A stretch of DNA of 39,526 nucleotides. It comes from Streptomyces sp. UNOB3_S3 (lineage in GTDB: Bacteria; Actinomycetota; Actinomycetes; Streptomycetales; Streptomycetaceae). A program made the position numbers and the translations under genes. The stretch covers positions 1 through 39,526 of the forward strand of contig NZ_JAILXP010000016.1 in assembly GCF_020740895.1 (NCBI RefSeq), given 5' to 3'. Under the pieces are notes generated by a model. The model had not been told where the DNA came from, did not search any database, and saw nothing but the letters and a program-made list of their open reading frames with translations. This document shows, one piece after another, positions 10,501 to 39,526 of this stretch. The first letter of the stretch is position 1. Each line of letters opens with the position of its first letter.

Positions 10501-13500
10501 ATCCGCGCGGGCGACCAGGTCGGCCACGGCCGCGTCGACGAACTCACCCTGACCGAACCGCTCGCCCTGGACGACGACCACGCCGTCCTCCTCCAGGTCT
10601 GGGTCGGCGCCCCCGACCCGGCGGGCGCCCGGAAGGTGACCGTCTACTCCCAGCTCGCCGACGCCCCCGACCAGACCTGGACGGAGCACGCCCACGGCGT
10701 GCTGAGCCCCGGCGAGCGCGTCGCGGACTTCGGCACCGACGAATGGCCACCGCGCGACACCACCGCCGTCCCCGCCGACACCGTCGAGGAGTTCCACGAC
10801 AAGGCCGGACACGGCCCCGCCTCCCGGACCGTCCGCGCGATCTGGACACGGGCCGCCGACACCTTCGTCGAGGCCGCCCTCCCCGCCGGAACCGCGGACG
10901 ACGCCGGAGCCTTCGGACTCCACCCCGCGCTGCTGACGGCCGTCACCCAGGCCCTCGCGATCGCGGCGCCGGACGGCGGAACCGACGAGCCCGTCCCGCT
11001 GATGTGGTCCGGGCTCTCCCTCCACGCCGGGGGCGCGTCGGCGGTACGGATACGCGTCACCCGGACCGCCGAGGACACCGCCTCCGTGGCCGTCGTCGAC
11101 ACCGAGGGCGCGCCGGTGCTGTCGGCGAGCACGCTGGTGCTCCGCGACCGGGCGGAGACCGCGGAGCGCCGGGGCGGCCAGGAGCACGGATCCCTGCTGC
11201 GGCTGGACTGGGTCCCGGCACCGGAGGAGCGGTCGGAGAGCCGGGAGATCACCCGGGCGACGCTGGCCGCCGGGGCGGACGCGACGGCCCTGGCCGGCGT
11301 ACCGGACGGCACGGAGCTGGTGCTGGCCCCGCTCGAGGCGGGCGACGGCACCGACGTGCCCGGCGCGACGCACGAGCTGACGGCCCGGGCGCTCGGCCTG
11401 GTGGGGGAGTGGCTGGCGGAGGAGCGGTTCGCCGCGTCACGCCTGGTGTTCGTGACGCGCGGCGCGACGGACGGGAACGATCCGGCGGCCGCAGCGGCGT
11501 GGGGCCTGGTGCGCTCGGCACAGACCGAACACCCCGGCCGCTTCGCCCTGATCGACCTCGACGCCGACACCGATCCTGTGTCCGTACTGCCCCAGCTGCC
11601 GGGGCTGCTGGCGGCGGGCGACGAGCAGTTCGTGGTGCGTGACGGCGTGGTGGGTGTGGGCCGGCTGGCGCGGGTCGCCGTCCCGGAGGAGGCTGCTGCT
11701 CCGGCAGCGGTGTCCACCTGGAATCCGGCCGGTACGGTGCTGATTACCGGTGGCACAGGTGGCCTGGGCGGTCTGCTGGCCCGGCATCTGGTGGCCGAGC
11801 ACGGGATGAAGCACCTGCTGCTGGCGAGCCGTCGTGGCCCGGAGGCCCCGGGTGCGGCGGAACTGGTCGAGGAACTGGCCGCTCTGGGCGCCGAGACGAC
11901 CGTCGTCGCCTGTGACACGGCGGTTCGTGCCGAGGTGGAGGGGCTGCTGGCCGGGGTCCCGGCCGGTCGTCCGCTGACCGCCGTGATCCACACGGCGGGT
12001 GTCCTCGACGACGGTGTGGTGACCTCCCTGACCCCGGACCGCCTGTCGGCCGTCCTGCGTCCGAAGGCCGACGCAGCCTGGCATCTCCACGAGCTCACCA
12101 AGGACCTCGGCCTCGCCGCGTTCGTCCTCTTCTCGTCGGTCTCCGGTGTGATGGGCGGCGCGGGACAGGCCAACTACGCCGCGGGCAACGTCTTCCTGGA
12201 CGCCCTCGCCCGGCACCGCCGGGGCCTCGGGCTTCAGGCCCAGTCCTTGGCGTGGGGGGCGTGGGCGCAGTCGAGCGGTATGACGGGCACGCTGTCGGAC
12301 GCCGACATGCAGCGGATCGCGGCGTCCGGGGTGCCGCCGCTGACGCCCGAACAGGGCCTGGCGCTGTTCGACGCGGCCGTCGGCCTCGACGAGCCGTACG
12401 TCGTCCCGATCGGCCCCGCCGGGCGCGGCGGACGCGCCCCCGGAGTCGTCCCCCCGCTGCTGCGCGGCCTGATCCGTGGCGGCCGGCGAACGGCCGCCAC
12501 GGCGGCGGGCGGCGCCGGTACGGCGGCCGCGCTCAGCCTCCGGCTGTCCACGCTGGGCGAGGAGGACGCGCTCCGCTCCCTGACCGACCTCGTACGGACC
12601 GAGGCGGCCGCCGTCCTCGGGCACGCCTCGGCGCGGCAGGTCGAAGCGGGCCGGGAGTTCCGCGAGCTCGGCTTCGACTCCCTGACGGCGGTGGAGCTCC
12701 GCAACCGGCTCACCACCGCCACCGGCCTGCGGCTCACCGCGACCCTGATCTTCGACTACCCCACCCCGGCCGCCCTCGCCGGCCACCTCATGGCCGAACT
12801 GCTCGACCAGCACGAGGACAGCGGTGCGGGCGCGCCCGCGGTGACTTCCGTCGCCGCCGACGATCCGATCGCGATCGTCGGCATGGCCTGCCGGATGCCC
12901 GGCGGCGTTCGGTCGCCGGAGGACCTGTGGCGGATGCTCGCCGAGGGCCGCGACGGCATCACCGGTTTCCCCACCGACCGCGGCTGGGACCTCAAGGCGC
13001 TCTTCGGCACGGACCCGGAGAACCGGGGCGGCAGCGCGACCCGGCGCGGCGGATTCCTCCAGGGCGTCGCCGACTTCGACGCGGGGTTCTTCGGGATCTC
13101 CCCGCGCGAGGCCCTGGCGATGGACCCGCAGCAGCGGCTGCTGCTGGAGACGTCCTGGGAGGCGTTCGAACGGGCCGGAATCGACGCGACGGCCCTGCGC
13201 GGTACGAAGACGGGCGTCTTCGTCGGCACCACGGGCCAGGACTACGCCACACTCGTCATGAACTCCCGCGAGGACGTCGAGGGCCACGCCAGCACCGGCC
13301 TCGCCACCAGCGTCATCTCCGGCCGGATCTCCTACACGTTCGGGCTGGAGGGCCCGGCGGTGACGGTCGACACGGCGTGCTCGTCGTCGCTCGTCGCCCT
13401 CCACCTCGCCGCCCAGTCCCTCAGGAGCGGCGAGAGCTCGCTGGCCCTCGCCGGCGGCGTGACCGTCCTGAGCACACCGATGACCTTCTCGGGCTTCAGC

Positions 13501-16500
13501 CGTCAGGGCGGCCTGGCGGCGGACGGCCGCTGCAAGGCCTTCGCGGACGCGGCCGACGGCACCGGCTGGTCCGAGGGCGCGGGCGTACTCGTCCTGGAGC
13601 GGCTGTCGGACGCGAAGCGTCTCGGCCACCGGGTGCTGGCGGTGGTACGGGGCTCGGCGGTGAACCAGGACGGCGCGTCGAACGGGCTCACGGCGCCGAA
13701 CGGCCCGTCGCAGCAGCGGGTCATCCGCCAGGCGCTCGCGAGCGCCGGTCTGAAGGCCGCCGACGTGGACGCGGTGGAGGCACACGGTACGGGTACGACG
13801 TTGGGCGACCCGATCGAGGCGCAGGCGCTGCTGGCGACGTACGGGCGGGAGCGGGACGCGGGGCGTCCGCTGTGGCTGGGGTCGGTGAAGTCCAACATTG
13901 GTCACACGCAGGCCGCGGCGGGTGTCGCCGGGATCATCAAGATGGTCATGTCGATGCGGCACGGTGTTCTGCCGAAGAGCCTGCACATCGACGAGCCGTC
14001 GTCGCATGTGGACTGGTCGGCGGGTGCGGTGGAGCTGCTGTCGGAGTCGCGGGCTTGGCCGGAGGTGGACCGTCCGTGGCGTGCGGGTGTGTCGTCGTTC
14101 GGCCTCAGTGGGACGAATGCGCACGTGATCGTGGAGCAGGCTCCTGGGCTCGGTGTTGAGGCTGCTGCTGCTGCGTCGTCGGGCGGGTTGGTGCCGTGGG
14201 TGGTGTCGGCCAAGTCGGAGGCGGCGCTCGCGGAGCAGGTGGCGCGCCTGACGTCCTCGGCGTTCGGCGACGCGGCGGATGTCGGCTTCTCACTGGCGAC
14301 GGGCAAGGCGGTCCTCGACCACCGCGCGGTGCTGCTGGGAGGGACCGAGGTGGCCCGTGGGGCTGCCGTGGACCAGTCGCTGGCGATGCTGTTCTCGGGT
14401 CAGGGTTCGCAGCGGCTGGGGATGGGGCGGGAGCTGTACGCCCGGTTCCCGGTGTTCGCGGGGGCGCTGGACGAGGTGGTGGGTCGCTTCGACGGGTTGC
14501 GGGAGGTGATGTTCGGCGAGGATGCGGATGCGCTGAACGGGACGGGCTTCACTCAGCCCGCGCTTTTCGCACTCGAAGTGGCGTTGTTCAGGCTGGTGGA
14601 GTCGTGGGGAGTGCGTCCGGACTTCGTCGCGGGGCATTCGATCGGTGAGATCGCTGCCGCGCACATCGCGGGTGTGTTCTCCCTTGAGGACGCGTGTTCC
14701 CTCGTCGCTGCCCGTGCCCGGTTGATGAACGCGCTGCCTTCCGGTGGTGCGATGGTGGCGGTGCAGGCGTCCGAGGATGAGGTGACATCTCGCCTCACTG
14801 CCGGTGTCTCGATCGCCGCTGTCAACGGTCCGACGGCTGTCGTCATCGCCGGTGACGAGGGCGCGGCCCTGGCCGTCGCCGAGAGTTTCGCCGCCGAGGG
14901 TCGTAAGACCCAGCGGCTGTCGGTCAGCCACGCGTTCCACTCGCCGTTGATGGACCCGATGCTGGACGATTTCCGTCAGGCCATCGAGGACCTGACCTTC
15001 CAGGCCCCCACCATCCCCCTGATCTCCAACGTGACGGGTGAACTCGCCCCGGCCGAGCTCGTCGCCACCCCGGCCTACTGGGTCCGCCACGTCCGCGAGG
15101 CCGTCCGATTCGCCGACGGCATCCGGACGTTGGCCGAGGCAGGCGCCACAGCCTTCTTCGAACTCGGCCCCGACGGTGTCCTCACCGCCCTCGCCCAGCA
15201 CACCCTCGACAGCACCGACGCGATCGTCTCCGTCCCGGCTCTCCGCAAGGACCGCCCCGAAGAGTCCGCCCTCCTCGCCGCCCTCGCCCAGCTCCACGTG
15301 TCCGGCGTCGACGTCGCGTGGGCCGGGCTGTTCGTGGGCACCGGCGCCCGGCGCGTGGACCTGCCCACGTACGCCTTCCAGCACGAGCGCTTCTGGCCCC
15401 GGCCCGCCGCCCTCACCGGCGACGTCTCGTCCGTCGGCCTGGTGCCCGCGCGGCATCCGCTCCTGGGCGCCGCAGTGTCGCTGGCCGACTCCGACGGGGT
15501 GCTGTTCACGAGCCGGCTCTCGCCGCAGACCACCGACTTCCCCGTGTCGGCCTTCCTGGAGCTGGCGATCCGCGCCGGCGACGAAGTGGACTGCGACCGC
15601 GTCACCGATCTGACCGTCCACACACCCCTGACCCTCACCGGCGATTCCGCGTCGGCGCTCCAGGTGTGGACGGGCGCGCCGGACGCGGCAGGAGCCCGCG
15701 CCCTACGCGTCTACTCACGCCCCGAGGACGCCCTCGACGAGCCGTGGACCGAGCACGCCACCGGCGTCCTCGCCTCCGGCGAGCAGGTCCTGCCCTTCGA
15801 CGCGTCCACCTGGCTGCCCACCGGCGCCGTCGCCGTCGACACGGGTGACGACGAATCCACCACCCTCTGGGTCCACGACGGCGCGGTCTACGTCGAGGCG
15901 AAGCTGACCGGCGAGGCCGCATCCGACGCTCCTTACTACGGTATGCACCCCACCCTGCTGGAGTCCCTCGCTCAGGCAGCGGAATTCGCGGGCCTGGACG
16001 GCGAAGAAGAGCTGTCCCCGCTGTCATGGTCGGGGGTCTCCCTGCACGCCGGCGGCGCCTCGGCCGTACGCGCCCGCCTCACGCGGACCGCGGGGGACTC
16101 GGTGTCGGTCGCGGCAGTGGATGCCACCGGCGCCCCCGTGCTGTCGGTGGAGACGCTGGTCCTCCGGCCCCGTCCGGTCGCCGACGCCCCCACCGGGGCC
16201 GGTGCGGAGCAGGGTGCCCTGCTCCGTCTGGAGTGGACCCCGGCGCCCAGCCCCACCGGGCCCGCCGCCACCGCCCAGGCCCTTCGGCCCGTGACGCTCG
16301 GCGTCGACGGGATCGCGTCCCTGGCCGACGTACCGGCCGGCACGGACCTCGTCGTGGTGCCCGTCGCCGCCACCGATGACGAGAACGTGCCCGCCGCCGC
16401 GCACCGGCTGACCGCCCACGCCCTCCAGCTCGTTCAGCATTGGCTCGACGACAACCGGCACGCCGCCTCCCGCCTCGCCTTCGTCACCCGCAACGCCGTC

Positions 16501-18111
16501 CCCGCCGACGCGGCGGACGCCGTTCGCGATCCGGCGGCCGCAGCGGTGTGGGGTCTGGTGCGCTCGGCGCAGTCGGAGCACCCGGGACGGTTCGTCCTCC
16601 TCGACCTCGACGAGGCCGCCGACCTCGCCCCGCTGCTGCCCGCCCTGCCGGGCCTGCTGGCGGGCGGCGACGCGCAGTTCGTCGTACGCGACGGCGTGGT
16701 GCGGGTGGGCCGGCTGGCGCGGGTCGCCGTCCCGGAGCCGGATGCTCCGGCAGCGGTGCGCGCGTGGAATCCTGCCGGTACGGTGCTGATTACCGGTGGC
16801 ACAGGTGGCCTGGGCGGCGTACTGGCCCGGCATCTGGTGGCCGAGCACGGGATGAAGCACCTGCTGCTGGCGAGCCGTCGTGGCCCGGAGGCCCCGGGTG
16901 CGGCGGAACTGGTCGAGGAACTGGCCGCTCTGGGCGCCGAGACGACCGTCGTCGCCTGCGACACGGCCGACCGCACCGAGGTGAAGGGGCTGCTGGCCGG
17001 GGTCCCGGCCGGTCGTCCGCTGACCGCCGTGATCCACACGGCGGGTGTCCTCGACGACGGAGTGATCACCTCCCTGACCCCGGACCGGCTCTCGGCCGTG
17101 CTGCGCCCGAAGGCCGACGCCGCCTGGCACCTCCACGAGATCGTCCAGGAGCTCGGCCTCGCTCCGGACGCCTTCGTCGTCTACTCCTCCATCTCCGGTG
17201 TGATGGGCAGCGCCGGACAGGCCAACTACGCCGCCGGCAACGTCTTCCTGGACGCCCTCGCCCACCACCGCCGCCTTCTCGGCCTGCCCGCTCACTCCCT
17301 GGCGTGGGGGGCGTGGGCGCAGTCGAGCGGTATGACGGGCACGCTGTCGGACGCCGACATGCAGCGCATCGCGGCGTCCGGGGTGCCGCCGCTGACGGTC
17401 GCGCAGGGCTTGGCCCTGTTCGACGCGGCCGTCGGCCTCGACGAGGCGTACGTCGTCCCGATCGGCCCGGCCTCCGGCGCCCGGCGTGCCCAGGGGGAGG
17501 TGCCGCCGCTGCTGCGCGGCCTGGTGAAGGGCGGCCGGCGGATGGCCGCGGCCGCCGGGGACAGTGCCGCGACGGCCGCCGGACTCGCACGACAGTTGAG
17601 GGAAATACGGGAAGAAGAGCGCGTACGTTTCGCCGTGGAGCTCGTCAGGGCAGAGGCGGCGCGCGTGCTCGGGCACGCCTCGCCCGAGGCGATCGGGGCG
17701 AAGAAGGGGTTCCAGGACCTGGGCTTCGACTCCCTGACCGCCGTCGAGCTCCGCAACAGGCTGACGGCCTCGACCGGGCTGCGGCTGCCCGCCACCCTGA
17801 TCTTCGACTACCCGACCCTCACCGCCCTGGCCGAACACCTCGTCTCGCAGCTCGTGGGCGAGGACGGCCCCGACACCTCCTCCTCCCTCCTCGCGGAGCT
17901 CGACCGCCTCGACTCCGCTCTCGCTTCCACGGAACCCGACGCCCTCACCAGGACTGCTGTCTCCAACCGGCTGCTCCAGACGCTGGAGAGGTGGCGGGGG
18001 AGCGCCGTCGAGACCGCCGGCACCGAGGTCGCCGAGCGGATCGGCTCCGCCAGTGAGGACGAGATCTTCGCCTTCATCGACAACGAGCTCGGCCGTCTGG
18101 GCGATCGCTGA
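7582..18111 (+). CDS. Modular type I polyketide synthase, two modules (gene B; KS-AT-DH0-KR-ACP x2)
   Basis: 3509 residues. The ATG at 7582 is chosen because it opens a class 1 N-terminal docking helix ([20 protein letters not shown]) just before the first KS and follows a GAGAGCGGA stretch; the same frame is open far upstream, but only as a shadow of gene A. Order: docking helix; KS (Cys 207), AT (Ser 645), DH remnant (about 928-1193), KR (Tyr 1532), ACP (Ser 1700); KS (Cys 1933), AT (Ser 2353), DH remnant, KR (Tyr 3216), ACP (Ser 3384). The tail holds [18 protein letters not shown], the acidic docking helix common in large macrolide PKSs. Both ATs are malonyl-type, both KRs carry LDD, and both DHs lack catalytic residues. 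The expected outcome is two 1,3-related hydroxyls. The chain probably comes from gene A and goes to gene C, whose start is 35 bases away. Confidence 0.97.
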   Translation: MTTPSEKVVEALRASLKETEHLRRQNRALVAAATEPVAIVAMSCRYPGGVRSPEDLWDLVAAGGDAISGFPTDRGWDLAALRDAGVDKRGNSVSQEGGFLDCAADFDAGFFGISPREAVTMDPQQRLLLETSWEAIERAGIDPATLRGSRTGVFVGTNGQDYAYLLVRSLADATGDIGTGIAASATSGRLSYTLGLEGPAVTVDTACSSSLVALHSAIHALRAGECQLALVGGVNVMSSPGSLMEFSRQGGLAADGRCKAYADTADGTGWSEGVGMLLVERLSDARRNGHPVLAVVRGSAVNQDGASNGFTAPSGPAQQRVIRRALANAGLTAGEVDAVEGHGTGTPLGDPIEAQALLATYGQGREPGRPLLLGSVKSNIGHAQAAAGVAGVIKMVMAMRRGVLPRTLHAERPSTHVDWAVGAVELLKDTRPWPEVGRPWRAGVSSFGISGTNAHVILEQATEQATEPEPAGAPEAPAVRPGVVPWLVSAKSEEALAAQLERVTALAGTAAPVDVGHSLATGRSAFDHRAVLLAGPDGSLSEAARGRAAGGRPLAVLFTGQGSQRVGMGRELYARFPVFAEALDSVAARLDDGLERPLRDAMFEGDAAVLDRTGYAQPALFALEVALYRLIESWGVRPDYVTGHSIGEVAAAHVAGVLSLDDACALVAARARLMGALPAGGAMVAVQATEDEVAARLVDGVSIAAVNGPDAVVIAGDETAVPRIAEKFAAEGRKTQRLSVSHAFHSPLMDPMLEDFRQSLAGLSFQAPKIPVVSNVTGRVAEAELLCDADYWVRHVRETVRFADGVRTLAEEGATAFLELGPDGVLTAMAQHSLDDTDTDTGTGAGISTGAPVALTALRRNRAEERSLLTALARLHVAGVAVDWAAWFDGTGARRVDVPTYAFRHQRFWPKPTAVAGDVSAAGLTPAGHPLLGAAVSLAGLDGVLFTSRLSARTHPWLADGTTVPPAAYVELAIRAGDQVGHGRVDELTLTEPLALDDDHAVLLQVWVGAPDPAGARKVTVYSQLADAPDQTWTEHAHGVLSPGERVADFGTDEWPPRDTTAVPADTVEEFHDKAGHGPASRTVRAIWTRAADTFVEAALPAGTADDAGAFGLHPALLTAVTQALAIAAPDGGTDEPVPLMWSGLSLHAGGASAVRIRVTRTAEDTASVAVVDTEGAPVLSASTLVLRDRAETAERRGGQEHGSLLRLDWVPAPEERSESREITRATLAAGADATALAGVPDGTELVLAPLEAGDGTDVPGATHELTARALGLVGEWLAEERFAASRLVFVTRGATDGNDPAAAAAWGLVRSAQTEHPGRFALIDLDADTDPVSVLPQLPGLLAAGDEQFVVRDGVVGVGRLARVAVPEEAAAPAAVSTWNPAGTVLITGGTGGLGGLLARHLVAEHGMKHLLLASRRGPEAPGAAELVEELAALGAETTVVACDTAVRAEVEGLLAGVPAGRPLTAVIHTAGVLDDGVVTSLTPDRLSAVLRPKADAAWHLHELTKDLGLAAFVLFSSVSGVMGGAGQANYAAGNVFLDALARHRRGLGLQAQSLAWGAWAQSSGMTGTLSDADMQRIAASGVPPLTPEQGLALFDAAVGLDEPYVVPIGPAGRGGRAPGVVPPLLRGLIRGGRRTAATAAGGAGTAAALSLRLSTLGEEDALRSLTDLVRTEAAAVLGHASARQVEAGREFRELGFDSLTAVELRNRLTTATGLRLTATLIFDYPTPAALAGHLMAELLDQHEDSGAGAPAVTSVAADDPIAIVGMACRMPGGVRSPEDLWRMLAEGRDGITGFPTDRGWDLKALFGTDPENRGGSATRRGGFLQGVADFDAGFFGISPREALAMDPQQRLLLETSWEAFERAGIDATALRGTKTGVFVGTTGQDYATLVMNSREDVEGHASTGLATSVISGRISYTFGLEGPAVTVDTACSSSLVALHLAAQSLRSGESSLALAGGVTVLSTPMTFSGFSRQGGLAADGRCKAFADAADGTGWSEGAGVLVLERLSDAKRLGHRVLAVVRGSAVNQDGASNGLTAPNGPSQQRVIRQALASAGLKAADVDAVEAHGTGTTLGDPIEAQALLATYGRERDAGRPLWLGSVKSNIGHTQAAAGVAGIIKMVMSMRHGVLPKSLHIDEPSSHVDWSAGAVELLSESRAWPEVDRPWRAGVSSFGLSGTNAHVIVEQAPGLGVEAAAAASSGGLVPWVVSAKSEAALAEQVARLTSSAFGDAADVGFSLATGKAVLDHRAVLLGGTEVARGAAVDQSLAMLFSGQGSQRLGMGRELYARFPVFAGALDEVVGRFDGLREVMFGEDADALNGTGFTQPALFALEVALFRLVESWGVRPDFVAGHSIGEIAAAHIAGVFSLEDACSLVAARARLMNALPSGGAMVAVQASEDEVTSRLTAGVSIAAVNGPTAVVIAGDEGAALAVAESFAAEGRKTQRLSVSHAFHSPLMDPMLDDFRQAIEDLTFQAPTIPLISNVTGELAPAELVATPAYWVRHVREAVRFADGIRTLAEAGATAFFELGPDGVLTALAQHTLDSTDAIVSVPALRKDRPEESALLAALAQLHVSGVDVAWAGLFVGTGARRVDLPTYAFQHERFWPRPAALTGDVSSVGLVPARHPLLGAAVSLADSDGVLFTSRLSPQTTDFPVSAFLELAIRAGDEVDCDRVTDLTVHTPLTLTGDSASALQVWTGAPDAAGARALRVYSRPEDALDEPWTEHATGVLASGEQVLPFDASTWLPTGAVAVDTGDDESTTLWVHDGAVYVEAKLTGEAASDAPYYGMHPTLLESLAQAAEFAGLDGEEELSPLSWSGVSLHAGGASAVRARLTRTAGDSVSVAAVDATGAPVLSVETLVLRPRPVADAPTGAGAEQGALLRLEWTPAPSPTGPAATAQALRPVTLGVDGIASLADVPAGTDLVVVPVAATDDENVPAAAHRLTAHALQLVQHWLDDNRHAASRLAFVTRNAVPADAADAVRDPAAAAVWGLVRSAQSEHPGRFVLLDLDEAADLAPLLPALPGLLAGGDAQFVVRDGVVRVGRLARVAVPEPDAPAAVRAWNPAGTVLITGGTGGLGGVLARHLVAEHGMKHLLLASRRGPEAPGAAELVEELAALGAETTVVACDTADRTEVKGLLAGVPAGRPLTAVIHTAGVLDDGVITSLTPDRLSAVLRPKADAAWHLHEIVQELGLAPDAFVVYSSISGVMGSAGQANYAAGNVFLDALAHHRRLLGLPAHSLAWGAWAQSSGMTGTLSDADMQRIAASGVPPLTVAQGLALFDAAVGLDEAYVVPIGPASGARRAQGEVPPLLRGLVKGGRRMAAAAGDSAATAAGLARQLREIREEERVRFAVELVRAEAARVLGHASPEAIGAKKGFQDLGFDSLTAVELRNRLTASTGLRLPATLIFDYPTLTALAEHLVSQLVGEDGPDTSSSLLAELDRLDSALASTEPDALTRTAVSNRLLQTLERWRGSAVETAGTEVAERIGSASEDEIFAFIDNELGRLGDR
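7684..12810 (+). other. PKS module B1: KS-AT(malonyl)-DH(inactive)-KR-ACP
   Basis: KS about 7684-8962 (Cys 8200-8202). AT about 9241-10165 (Ser 9514-9516; HAFH 9805-9816). A DH-sized region at about 10363-11160 begins with HPLLGAAV. The His motif HxxxGxxxxP, normally right after HPWLAD, is lost: the sequence reads [19 protein letters not shown]. The catalytic Asp of LLDA is Thr (10936-10938), and YGPxFQG has become HGPASRT. KR about 11190-12420, with [12 protein letters not shown] (12004-12012) and Tyr (12175-12177), so active and B-type. ACP Ser 12679-12681. Predicted outcome: a hydroxyl at C11, with no dehydration. Confidence 0.92.
11776..11912 (+). repeat. KR-domain DNA block in module B1 (identical to 16822-16958)
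   Basis: 137 bases identical to 16822-16958, covering the KR region just after the nucleotide loop. Flanks on both sides remain very similar, including a second highly similar stretch after the catalytic Tyr (near 12247-12343 and 17301-17397). Confidence 0.9.
13989..14103 (+). repeat. KS C-terminal DNA block in module B2 (near-copy of 30155-30269)
   Basis: About 115 bases encoding [17 protein letters not shown] and the following stretch, with three mismatches to 30155-30269 in module C3. It lies just upstream of the AT block in each module. Confidence 0.8.
14389..14778 (+). repeat. AT-domain DNA block in module B2 (near-copy of 19827-20216)
   Basis: Aligns without gaps to 19827-20216 (offset 5438) with only scattered differences. 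Both copies share an AT that is about 5 residues shorter between the AT start and GHSIGE ([10 protein letters not shown] where others read [15 protein letters not shown]), which marks common descent. Similarity weakens just beyond 14778 and resumes through the HAFH region. Confidence 0.85.
16822..16958 (+). repeat. KR-domain DNA block in module B2 (identical to 11776-11912)
   Basis: Partner of the KR block in module B1; 137 bases without a mismatch in a hand comparison. Confidence 0.9.
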
Positions 18112-18131
18112 CCCGGCCTCATTCTTCACAC

Positions 18132-18137
18132 GGAAGG
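18132..18137 (+). promoter_or_regulatory. Ribosome binding site of gene C
   Basis: GGAAGG lies 9 bases before ATG 18147 in the 35-base B-C gap and supports this start. I see no convincing promoter or hairpin in the gap, so B and C are probably co-transcribed. Confidence 0.65.
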
Positions 18138-18146
18138 TTCCACGCA

Positions 18147-35015
<16,869 letters not shown>

Positions 35016-35018
35016 CGC

Positions 35019-35060
35019 ACGACCACGGCGGGCGGCCCGCGCGGCCGCCCGCCGTGGCGT
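35019..35060 (+). terminator. Strong hairpin after gene C, probable transcription terminator
   Basis: Left arm CCACGGCGGGCGGCC (35023-35037) and right arm GGCCGCCCGCCGTGG (35043-35057) are perfect complements: 15 base pairs around a 5-base loop (35038-35042). Three further pairs (35019-35021 with 35058-35060) extend the stem around one bulged A (35022). There is no T-run after it, which is common for Streptomyces terminators. It starts 4 bases after the stop of the thioesterase gene. Confidence 0.8.
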
Positions 35061-35064
35061 CTGT
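35048..35064 (+). repeat. Wrongly placed tandem check: no repeat here (hairpin right arm)
   Basis: This interval is part of the terminator hairpin and its flank. The heptamer tandem repeat of this intergenic region lies about 100 bases further on and has its own entry at 35148-35164. This entry exists only to separate the two and claims no feature of its own. Confidence 0.02.
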
Positions 35065-35088
35065 AGGAACGTCCCCTCGCGCCCGCAT

Positions 35089-35104
35089 CTAGGGAAACCC
35101 GCAG
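35089..35104 (+). promoter_or_regulatory. Candidate PAS-LuxR (PimM-type) operator upstream of gene D
   Basis: CTAGGGAAACCCGCAG matches 14 of 16 positions of CTVGGGAWWTCCCBAG, the operator consensus I recall for PimM and related PAS-LuxR activators of polyene macrolide clusters; the mismatches are T to C at position 10 and C to G at position 13. It lies 102 bases before the gene D start. A possible -10 element, CAGGAT (35116-35121), would place the -35 region inside this site, the arrangement described for such activators. The match is seen; the function is inferred, and no regulator gene is in the window. Confidence 0.45.
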
Positions 35105-35115
35105 TCGACCTCGAT

Positions 35116-35121
35116 CAGGAT
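35116..35121 (+). promoter_or_regulatory. Possible -10 element of the gene D promoter
   Basis: CAGGAT is one mismatch from the Streptomyces-type TAGGAT. With a 17-base spacer the -35 hexamer would be 35093-35098, inside the operator-like site, and has no sigma-70 consensus, as expected for an activator-dependent promoter. The leader would be roughly 80 bases. This is weak evidence on its own. Confidence 0.25.
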
Positions 35122-35147
35122 GGCCTTGAAACGGGTCAGACGTGAGT

Positions 35148-35164
35148 GTCGGCAGTCGGCAGTC
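35148..35164 (+). repeat. Short tandem repeat GTCGGCA in the gene D leader
   Basis: GTCGGCA is repeated twice, followed by GTC. The repeat lies in the presumed 5' leader of gene D, between the promoter candidate and the ribosome binding site. It could be a minor binding site or chance; nothing else in the window resembles it. Confidence 0.35.
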
Positions 35165-35189
35165 CGCTCCCCAAGACCGGCAGATCAGC

Positions 35190-35195
35190 GAGGGG
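35190..35195 (+). promoter_or_regulatory. Ribosome binding site of gene D
   Basis: GAGGGG ends 11 bases before ATG 35207. The spacing is slightly long but acceptable, and the start is fixed by the docking helix that follows it. Confidence 0.55.
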
Positions 35196-35206
35196 TTGAC
35201 ATCCTG

Positions 35207-39526
<4,320 letters not shown>

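Larger units (their letters stand above)
12856..17860 (+). other. PKS module B2: KS-AT(malonyl)-DH(inactive, internally deleted)-KR-ACP
   Basis: KS about 12856-14140 (Cys 13378-13380). AT about 14380-15240 (Ser 14638-14640; HAFH 14929-14940). The DH remnant at about 15454-16180 keeps the opening [10 protein letters not shown]. The catalytic His stretch is deleted ([16 protein letters not shown]), YGPxFQG is missing, and LLDA reads LLES, so both catalytic residues are gone. KR about 16215-17460, with LDD (17050-17058) and Tyr (17227-17229), active and B-type. ACP Ser 17731-17733. Predicted outcome: a hydroxyl at C9. The AT and KR of this module share long near-identical DNA with modules C1 and B1 respectively. 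Confidence 0.92.

Noticed and set aside
7432..11373. Minus-strand open frame opposite the start of gene B
   Set aside because: Gly/Ala/Arg/Val-rich shadow without domain features.
35048..35064. GTCGGCA tandem repeat at these coordinates
   Set aside because: On recounting, the heptamer repeat is at 35148-35164; the bases at 35048-35064 belong to the hairpin arm and its flank. The feature entry with these coordinates carries near-zero confidence and should be disregarded.
35196..35201. TTGACA as a -35 promoter element before gene D
   Set aside because: It lies only 5 bases before the ATG, so a promoter there could not drive this start codon with a leader containing the ribosome binding site.

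Overview
The window is very GC-rich, and almost every base lies in one reading direction (+). It is a slice of a large modular type I polyketide synthase (PKS) locus from an actinomycete, most likely Streptomyces. The evidence is the GC-rich codon use, GGA/GAGG-type ribosome binding sites, PKS domain sequences of Streptomyces macrolide type, and the absence of any in-frame TTA codon that I noticed. There are four PKS genes, two cut by the window edges. The longest non-coding stretch is 191 bases.

Layout. Gene A (2-7570, 5' end missing) carries the end of one module (AT-KR-ACP, dead KR) and a complete KS-AT-KR-ACP module. Gene B (7582-18111) carries two KS-AT-DH-KR-ACP modules whose DH domains are both visibly destroyed. 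Gene C (18147-35015, 5622 aa) carries a fully reducing KS-AT-DH-ER-KR-ACP module, a KS-AT-KR-ACP module with a dead KR, and a KS-AT-DH-KR-ACP module ending in a thioesterase. A strong hairpin follows gene C. Gene D (35207 to the window end, 3' end missing) starts a new PKS protein with KS-AT-KR. Its upstream region holds a 16-base site resembling the operator of PAS-LuxR activators of polyene macrolide clusters.

How they work together. A, B and C form a closely spaced set (gaps of 11 and 35 bases), and their terminal docking sequences fit the hand-over A to B to C. All eight AT domains carry malonyl-CoA-type motifs (HAFH, once HGFH). Every active KR carries the LDD (B-type) motif. Reading the seven modules of A-B-C up to the thioesterase, with numbering from the released carboxyl, predicts: ketone C15, hydroxyls C13, C11 and C9, methylene C7, ketone C5 and a C2=C3 alkene. 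The thioesterase would then release or cyclise the chain. This resembles the polyol half of a polyene macrolide. The operator-like site supports that class, but the polyene-forming modules are not in the window and I do not assign a named product. Gene D lies after the thioesterase gene, so it must act earlier in the assembly line or in another one; gene order is not biosynthetic order.

The most notable internal structure is near-identical DNA shared between AT domains and between KR domains of different modules. This indicates gene conversion or recent duplication inside the locus. A graded set of dead or altered reductive domains shows how the product pattern was carved by point loss rather than by domain removal.
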